Source of the DNA: Desulfobacteraceae bacterium | GTDB taxonomy: Bacteria > Desulfobacterota > Desulfobacteria > Desulfobacterales > Desulfatirhabdiaceae | Assembly (NCBI GenBank): GCA_027325475.1 | Contig: DAIEFO010000049.1 | Coordinates: 1 to 10,680, forward strand | Length of the DNA stretch: 10,680 nucleotides | Direction: 5' to 3' | Shown: positions 7,068-10,680 of the stretch, in pieces | Layout: each line of letters opens with the position of its first letter | Numbering within the stretch: position 1 is the stretch's first letter | The notes under the pieces: model-generated | What the model was told of the DNA's origin: nothing | Databases searched by the model: none | Seen by the model: the letters and a program-made list of their open reading frames with translations, nothing else | Position numbers and translations under genes: made by a program

Positions 7068-7811
7068 CTACTCTCGAAGCTGCCGCCCGGTCAGCTTGAT
7101 AAACACACTCTCAAGATTAGCCTCCGCGCAATACTGCCCCGTGGCTTCATCCCGGCAATAACGGTTGATCAGATCGTTCACGGAACCAGACGCGATAATT
7201 CGGCCACAATCCATGATCGCTACTTCATCACACAACACCTGGGCTTCTTCCATGTAGTGGGTGGTCAGAATGATGGTTTTACCCTGAGCTTTGAAATCTA
7301 TGATAATATCCCAGAAATTCCGTCTGGCCTGCGGATCCATACCGGTTGAAGGCTCGTCCAGAAAGAGCAGTTCCGGCTGGTTCACCAGCGCGATCGCCAA
7401 AAGCAGGCGCTGACGCTGGCCGCCGGAAATGCGGTCATTATATCGGTGCTGGATATCCGTCAGGTTACAGGCTGTCAGAAGACTGTTAATATCCGCGGTC
7501 TTGTGATAAAGCTGCTGAAATGTTTTCAGCGTCTCACGAACCGTCAGAAAAGAAAGAAGCGCGGTATTCTGAAACTGGATACCGATTTCCTCGTTGAAAC
7601 TGCCGGTGCGAGGGCCGCCTTTATAATAGATATCACCGGATGTCGGCGCAACAATACCTTCCAGCATCTCGATGGTGGTGGTCTTGCCGGCACCATTAGG
7701 CCCCAGCAGTCCAAAGCAGACGCCGGAGGAGATCATAAAACTGATATCGTCAACGGCCGTAAGGGATTTATAGGTTTTCACCAGATGTCTGACATCAAGC
7801 AAATGGGCCAT
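7068..7811 (-). CDS. ABC-2-type transporter ATP-binding protein (orphan in this window)
   Basis: This complete 247-residue ABC ATPase has Walker A GPNGAGKTT (37-45), a Q-loop near Q79-Q81, the signature ISGGQRQR (128-135), Walker B LLFLDEP (148-154), a D-loop STGMDP and the switch histidine H185 in TTHYMEEA. The wording of these motifs, and the single-domain length, match the DrrA/CcmA/NatA subgroup that drives ABC-2 exporters of drugs, lipids or polysaccharides. Such proteins normally sit beside an ABC-2 permease, but none lies on either side: the CoA-transferase B gene ends 33 bases upstream and the acyl-CoA ligase starts 216 bases downstream. The ATG at 7811 has only a weak, distant ribosome site (GGAA about 13 bases away), so translation may depend on the gene before it. 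Cargo is unknown. It would act on the cytoplasmic face of the inner membrane with a permease encoded elsewhere. Confidence 0.92.
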   Translation of the reverse strand: MAHLLDVRHLVKTYKSLTAVDDISFMISSGVCFGLLGPNGAGKTTTIEMLEGIVAPTSGDIYYKGGPRTGSFNEEIGIQFQNTALLSFLTVRETLKTFQQLYHKTADINSLLTACNLTDIQHRYNDRISGGQRQRLLLAIALVNQPELLFLDEPSTGMDPQARRNFWDIIIDFKAQGKTIILTTHYMEEAQVLCDEVAIMDCGRIIASGSVNDLINRYCRDEATGQYCAEANLESVFIKLTGRQLRE

Positions 7812-7844
7812 CGCGAAATAGATTCCGTTTCAGGTTATTATTGT

Positions 7845-8669
7845 CTAAAACTGATATAGTACCTGTGCTTTTTGAGGTTTCTTTACAAAAAAACCCAGCG
7901 GATCAATAACTTCACGAATCATCCTCAGTTCTGTCTCCGTCGGGGGATCAAACGCAGTGATATTCGGATCCATCAACAGCTCGAACCCCGTTGCAGCCTG
8001 AACGCTGGCCGCGGTTTCTCCCGGCATGGTCTGAAGCAGCTTCATTCGGTGCGTTTTGTCATCAAAGCCCAAAATCGCCTTTGTGGTAATCACCCGATAA
8101 GGTCCCTTTCCCAGCAGTCCCGCTTTTTTTCTCGCTCCGGGACTGCCGTCCAGATAGCCAGGACTGGTGATGTAATTCAGCTTTTTATTGAAGCGCCTGC
8201 GCTCATGCGGCATGATCAATATGGTCCGTTCGCAGGAAGATGCCATGTCACTGGCGCCGCCACTGCCCGGAAGCCTGGTTGCAGGCTTCATATAATCCTC
8301 CGGAAACTTCCCCATCATGGTGGAATTCAAGTTTCCAAACGGATCTATCTCGGCGCCGCCGACAAATCCGAAATCACAAAAACCCCGCTGGGTCATTTCA
8401 AACGCAGAGTTCAGGCCTCTGACATACGATGCACCGCTGGATGTCCGGGAATCACCTACCGAAAACGGAAGGCCGCTTTCCAGCGCAGGGTCAACAGCAC
8501 CCGCTTCAAACACAGCGGTGATGCCCGGTGCGTGCGTTTTCCGAGCCAGGAGCGTTGCAATCATCGGAAGCCCCGTACCCACAAACACCACTTTGCCATT
8601 TTCCAATACCCGCGACCCGGCTATTACCAACATTTCCTGGGGGGTGTACTCCGTACCGGCAATTATCAC
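7845..8669 (-). CDS. Class I CoA-transferase, subunit B (glutaconate CoA-transferase GctB-like)
   Basis: This 274-residue protein is the B subunit of a family I CoA-transferase, which moves CoA between acids through a glutamyl-CoA thioester. From memory of Acidaminococcus GctB it aligns throughout: VGTGLPMI-like FVGTGLP (29-35), the catalytic glutamate in VFEAG (E55, matching GctB Glu54), GGAEIDPFGNLNST (104-117), GSGGASD (135-141) and a C-terminal HERRRFNKKLNYITSPGYLD stretch. Retention of E55 argues for true transferase activity and against the hydrolase-like relatives (IpdAB type). The start is GTG at 8669, with AAGGAG 5 bases upstream overlapping the stop of subunit A (9-base gap), so the pair is probably translationally coupled. 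Acid specificity (glutaconate, other dicarboxylate or aromatic/alicyclic acid) cannot be read. Confidence 0.9.
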   Translation of the reverse strand: MIIAGTEYTPQEMLVIAGSRVLENGKVVFVGTGLPMIATLLARKTHAPGITAVFEAGAVDPALESGLPFSVGDSRTSSGASYVRGLNSAFEMTQRGFCDFGFVGGAEIDPFGNLNSTMMGKFPEDYMKPATRLPGSGGASDMASSCERTILIMPHERRRFNKKLNYITSPGYLDGSPGARKKAGLLGKGPYRVITTKAILGFDDKTHRMKLLQTMPGETAASVQAATGFELLMDPNITAFDPPTETELRMIREVIDPLGFFVKKPQKAQVLYQF

Positions 8670-8674
8670 GCAAA

Positions 8675-8680
8675 CTCCTT
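8675..8680 (-). promoter_or_regulatory. Ribosome site overlapping the subunit A stop codon
   Basis: The minus strand reads TAAGGAG, where TAA ends subunit A and AAGGAG lies 5 bases before the GTG of subunit B. This supports the GTG start and coupled synthesis of the two subunits. Confidence 0.75.
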
Positions 8681-9674
8681 ACATCAGCTTTTCGAAATTT
8701 CTCATTTCAGAGTGATATTCTTCCAGAATTTTCCGCACCGGAAATGTGTCGATAAATTCCCCGAAATCCTGGACGCCCCAAATGTAGTCGTCATAATAGG
8801 CCGTCAAGGGTTTTTTATCTTCCATCGTTAAATGCTTGGCCAGCGCATGAAATGAAGCGATATGCTCTTTGTTGAAATAATAATGTCTGCGGCAACTGGT
8901 TGGATATGCCCCGAACGGGACCTGCACCACCGCATCCACCGCAAAAAAAGGAATGGCAATATCACGGGGTTTTCGTGTAAGCAATTCATGCGGTACGATC
9001 TGCTCGCAGGTAACAATGGTATGGGCCGCCGCCATGGCCATTTCCGGGCAGGTGGCTTCGGTTCCCCGAATAATACAGTTGCCGTATTGATCTGCTGTTT
9101 GCACATGAAGTATCGCCACATTCGGATGACTGGCCGGAACCAGCACAATCGGCGTTCCGGTAAAAGGGCACTCCATCACTTTGGCGCGGCATTTTTCCAG
9201 AATATCGCTGCCCAAAGGCCCTCGTGTAGGAAGAAAAGGCACTCCCATAGCGCCGGCTTTAAAACGGGCGGACATATTGTAGTTGCTCCAGTCTTCCAGC
9301 TCCAGCTTTCCGCGCTCGGCCAAATAGCGGAAAACAGGCGACAGTCCGAAAGACTCATGCGCCCAGTAAGCAAATTCAATGCGCCTGATTGAAAAATGAT
9401 CCGGGGCAATCGCCATGGCGCCGCCCAGATAATCCATCGCCATGCCGCTGGATTGAAATGAAAACGTCATGTCTTTAAAGCCATGCCGGATCATTTCATG
9501 GCACGTTGCAATCGGCTGACGAATATTGACAAATCCGCCGATCGCCACGTTGTCGCCGTCTTTAATAAAGGCATCCACCGCCTCTTTTAAAGTGCAACGC
9601 TTGTCTCTTCTGGATTTATCCTTGTCAACCAGCGCCGCCCTTGCTTCATCCGGCGTTAAACCTGTCCAGAACAT
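8679..9674 (-). CDS. Class I CoA-transferase, subunit A (glutaconate CoA-transferase GctA-like)
   Basis: This 331-residue partner of the following B subunit carries the family pattern LKEAVDAFIKDGDNVAIGGF (29-48, with GGF at 46-48), VPFLPTRGPLGSD (145-157), CPFTG (169-173) and DQYGNCIIRG (195-204), then VDAVVQVPFGAYP. GctA-like proteins form an A2B2 complex in which both subunits shape the CoA and acid pocket while the catalytic glutamate sits on B. The ATG at 9674 is preferred because GAAAGGG lies 5 bases upstream; ATG at 9692 would add six residues, but its nearest AGGAG is about 17 bases away. The enzyme should be cytoplasmic. Together with the nearby acyl-CoA ligase it suggests that acids are activated by more than one route in this locus. 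Some homologues are annotated as 3-oxoacid or acyl-CoA hydrolase-like, so the substrate stays open. Confidence 0.9.
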   Translation of the reverse strand: MFWTGLTPDEARAALVDKDKSRRDKRCTLKEAVDAFIKDGDNVAIGGFVNIRQPIATCHEMIRHGFKDMTFSFQSSGMAMDYLGGAMAIAPDHFSIRRIEFAYWAHESFGLSPVFRYLAERGKLELEDWSNYNMSARFKAGAMGVPFLPTRGPLGSDILEKCRAKVMECPFTGTPIVLVPASHPNVAILHVQTADQYGNCIIRGTEATCPEMAMAAAHTIVTCEQIVPHELLTRKPRDIAIPFFAVDAVVQVPFGAYPTSCRRHYYFNKEHIASFHALAKHLTMEDKKPLTAYYDDYIWGVQDFGEFIDTFPVRKILEEYHSEMRNFEKLM

Positions 9675-9679
9675 AGAAA

Positions 9680-9686
9680 CCCTTTC
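9680..9686 (-). promoter_or_regulatory. Ribosome site deciding the start of CoA-transferase subunit A
   Basis: GAAAGGG on the minus strand lies 5 bases before ATG at 9674. The alternative ATG at 9692 has no ribosome site at a usual distance. Confidence 0.55.
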
Positions 9687-9716
9687 ATTCATAAAATCTG
9701 AAGAATGCTCTCCTAA

Positions 9717-9731
9717 CGGCCGCCCGGGCCG
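9717..9731. repeat. GC-rich hairpin between the phosphoesterase and CoA-transferase genes
   Basis: CGGCC (9717-9721) and GGCCG (9727-9731) flank GCCCG; the centre also contains the palindrome GCCCGGGC. It begins 7 bases after the phosphoesterase stop. No T-run follows on the minus strand, so it is not a standard intrinsic terminator. It might slow or protect a transcript end. Confidence 0.3.
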
Positions 9732-9738
9732 GAATTCC

Positions 9739-10680
9739 TTAGTCTGTGTCTTTGCTGCTCACAAGTTTCAGCGCACTCTCATACAGCCTGGCTTGTTCAG
9801 CCTTGTAGTGCCGGGATTTCAACATCCGCCTGCTCTTCGCGGTACGGTGCAGATCGTCCGCACTGATTGACAAACGCGTCAATGCCCCAAGCCGAAAGCT
9901 GTCGCGGTCCACACCTGGATCGAGCCGATTGGCCAGAGACCATATTCGAGTGCCCTCCTTTGACGGCGTATAACTTGCGACCCTGGTGACCGGAACATCA
10001 ATTGCCTGAATGTTATTATATGTGGACTGGAAGAGATCGCGCAGGTCCGTCGCAAAGAGATCGCCAAGGTTATTCGGCGGCAGACCCAGCAGCAATTCTT
10101 CGGTTTTTATGATGGAAGCCGTGGAGTAATGCCTTTTAGCCACATAACCGGGCCTTGCATATGGGCTGACAACAATCAGCGGGGTGCGATAAGGGTGAAT
10201 ATGGTCCAGCGTGGACTGGGCATCGTCAAAAGTCATAAAAATCGCACTGCCCTCGCCTGTTGACGGGTTGTAGTACACCGGACTGTTCATGATGTGCTCG
10301 ACGACCATGCTCACCGCAACGTCACCATCAGCAACCTGCTGAACCGGACCGTTTGTGATCAACGTGGAGTTAGCCGCAGCCCCGGTATGAGAGTTCGGAA
10401 TCCAGATATGAACGTATTGCGGCAGCGTTCCCTGGCTGACCATTCGGTCGAAATCGCTGATGAACTCCTTTGCGCGGCGCTGGTCGGAGATATTGAGATT
10501 AAAGCCCGGAAAGTTGGTGTCTATGCGCGCCTCGCCACTGGCATTTTCCCCACCCAGGATGGCGAGCATGGGCAGTTGGAGGTAAAAAGACTCTCCCAAT
10601 CCCTGGGTAATACTGTCCACGTCTCCAACATTTTGCAGTGGGTTGGTGACATTGAGAGGGGCGGTGCCTGGAGGGTTGCC
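9739..10680 (-). CDS. Phosphoesterase of the alkaline phosphatase superfamily (YncE/alkaline phosphatase-like), C-terminal part
   Basis: The last 313 residues are visible; the frame is open through the right edge, so the N-terminus is missing. The fragment resembles the C-terminal domain of phosphoesterase-family (PF04185-like) and bifunctional YncE/alkaline phosphatase proteins: YVHIWIPNSHTG, then VADGDVAVSMVVEHI, the metal-site block FDDAQSTLDH, PLIVVSPYARPG, and YSTASIIKTEELLLGLPPNN followed by DLFATDLRDLF. The DD and DH pairs that usually bind metal in this superfamily are kept. In the first motif, relatives as I recall them read PNDHT, whereas this protein has PNSHT. Members are usually exported and hydrolyse phosphate esters, but no signal peptide can be checked here. 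The C-terminal 60 or so residues are basic and low in recognisable motifs. It is on the same strand as the CoA-transferase genes, 64 bases upstream, without obvious functional link. Confidence 0.8.
   Translation of the reverse strand, partial: GNPPGTAPLNVTNPLQNVGDVDSITQGLGESFYLQLPMLAILGGENASGEARIDTNFPGFNLNISDQRRAKEFISDFDRMVSQGTLPQYVHIWIPNSHTGAAANSTLITNGPVQQVADGDVAVSMVVEHIMNSPVYYNPSTGEGSAIFMTFDDAQSTLDHIHPYRTPLIVVSPYARPGYVAKRHYSTASIIKTEELLLGLPPNNLGDLFATDLRDLFQSTYNNIQAIDVPVTRVASYTPSKEGTRIWSLANRLDPGVDRDSFRLGALTRLSISADDLHRTAKSRRMLKSRHYKAEQARLYESALKLVSSKDTD

Noticed and set aside
7872..8831. Plus-strand open frame of 319 codons
   Set aside because: It is antisense to both CoA-transferase subunits, and its translation is rich in Arg, His and Ser without motifs, typical of a shadow frame.
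9717..9731. Intrinsic terminator after the phosphoesterase gene
   Set aside because: The GC-rich stem is only 5 bp and no T-run follows on the transcribed strand, so I list it as a repeat and not as a terminator.

Overview
The window reads as a piece of a Gram-negative chromosome, most likely an anaerobic deltaproteobacterium (Desulfobacterota, Desulfobacterales-like). This is inferred from a lipid A/LPS core operon next to acyl-CoA-type catabolic genes, including a glutaconate-type CoA-transferase and an AMP-forming acyl-CoA ligase. The taxonomic call comes from gene content and protein flavour only. Every recognised gene is on the minus strand, so transcription runs from high to low coordinates. 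Both ends of the window cut through genes. I see no tRNA, rRNA, CRISPR array, insertion sequence or phage gene.

Right part (10680 down to about 7070). In transcription order: the C-terminal 313 residues of an alkaline-phosphatase-superfamily phosphoesterase (9739-10680); the A and B subunits of a class I, glutaconate-type CoA-transferase (8679-9674 and 7845-8669); and, 33 bases further on, an ABC-2-type ATPase (7068-7811) with no permease gene in view.

Middle (7067 down to 4156). A 216-base non-coding gap holds two short inverted repeats, a palindrome resembling a TetR-type operator, and a candidate sigma-70 promoter. It leads into an AMP-forming acyl-CoA ligase (5199-6851) and, 53 bases later, a phosphotriesterase-family metal-dependent hydrolase (4156-5145). 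A reasonable reading is a small catabolic unit: the hydrolase opens an ester or lactone, the ligase and/or CoA-transferase load the acid onto CoA, and the ABC ATPase powers a transporter encoded elsewhere. The substrate cannot be read from the sequence.

Left part (4042 down to 1). A compact LPS operon: lpxK, a WaaE/KdtX-like family 2 glycosyltransferase, an LpxL/HtrB-type acyltransferase, waaF and the start of waaC. Three of its four junctions are ATGA stop/start overlaps and the fourth has a 3-base gap, so the genes are probably translationally coupled. Together they phosphorylate and acylate lipid A and build the inner heptose core at the inner membrane. No clear terminator separates this operon from the hydrolase gene upstream. 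The short leader before lpxK carries two overlapping, mutually exclusive inverted repeats.

I did not find a convincing new defence or mobile system. The points most worth a second look are the catabolic cluster with its palindrome and promoter, the orphan ABC ATPase, and the unusual residue in the phosphoesterase's first conserved motif.
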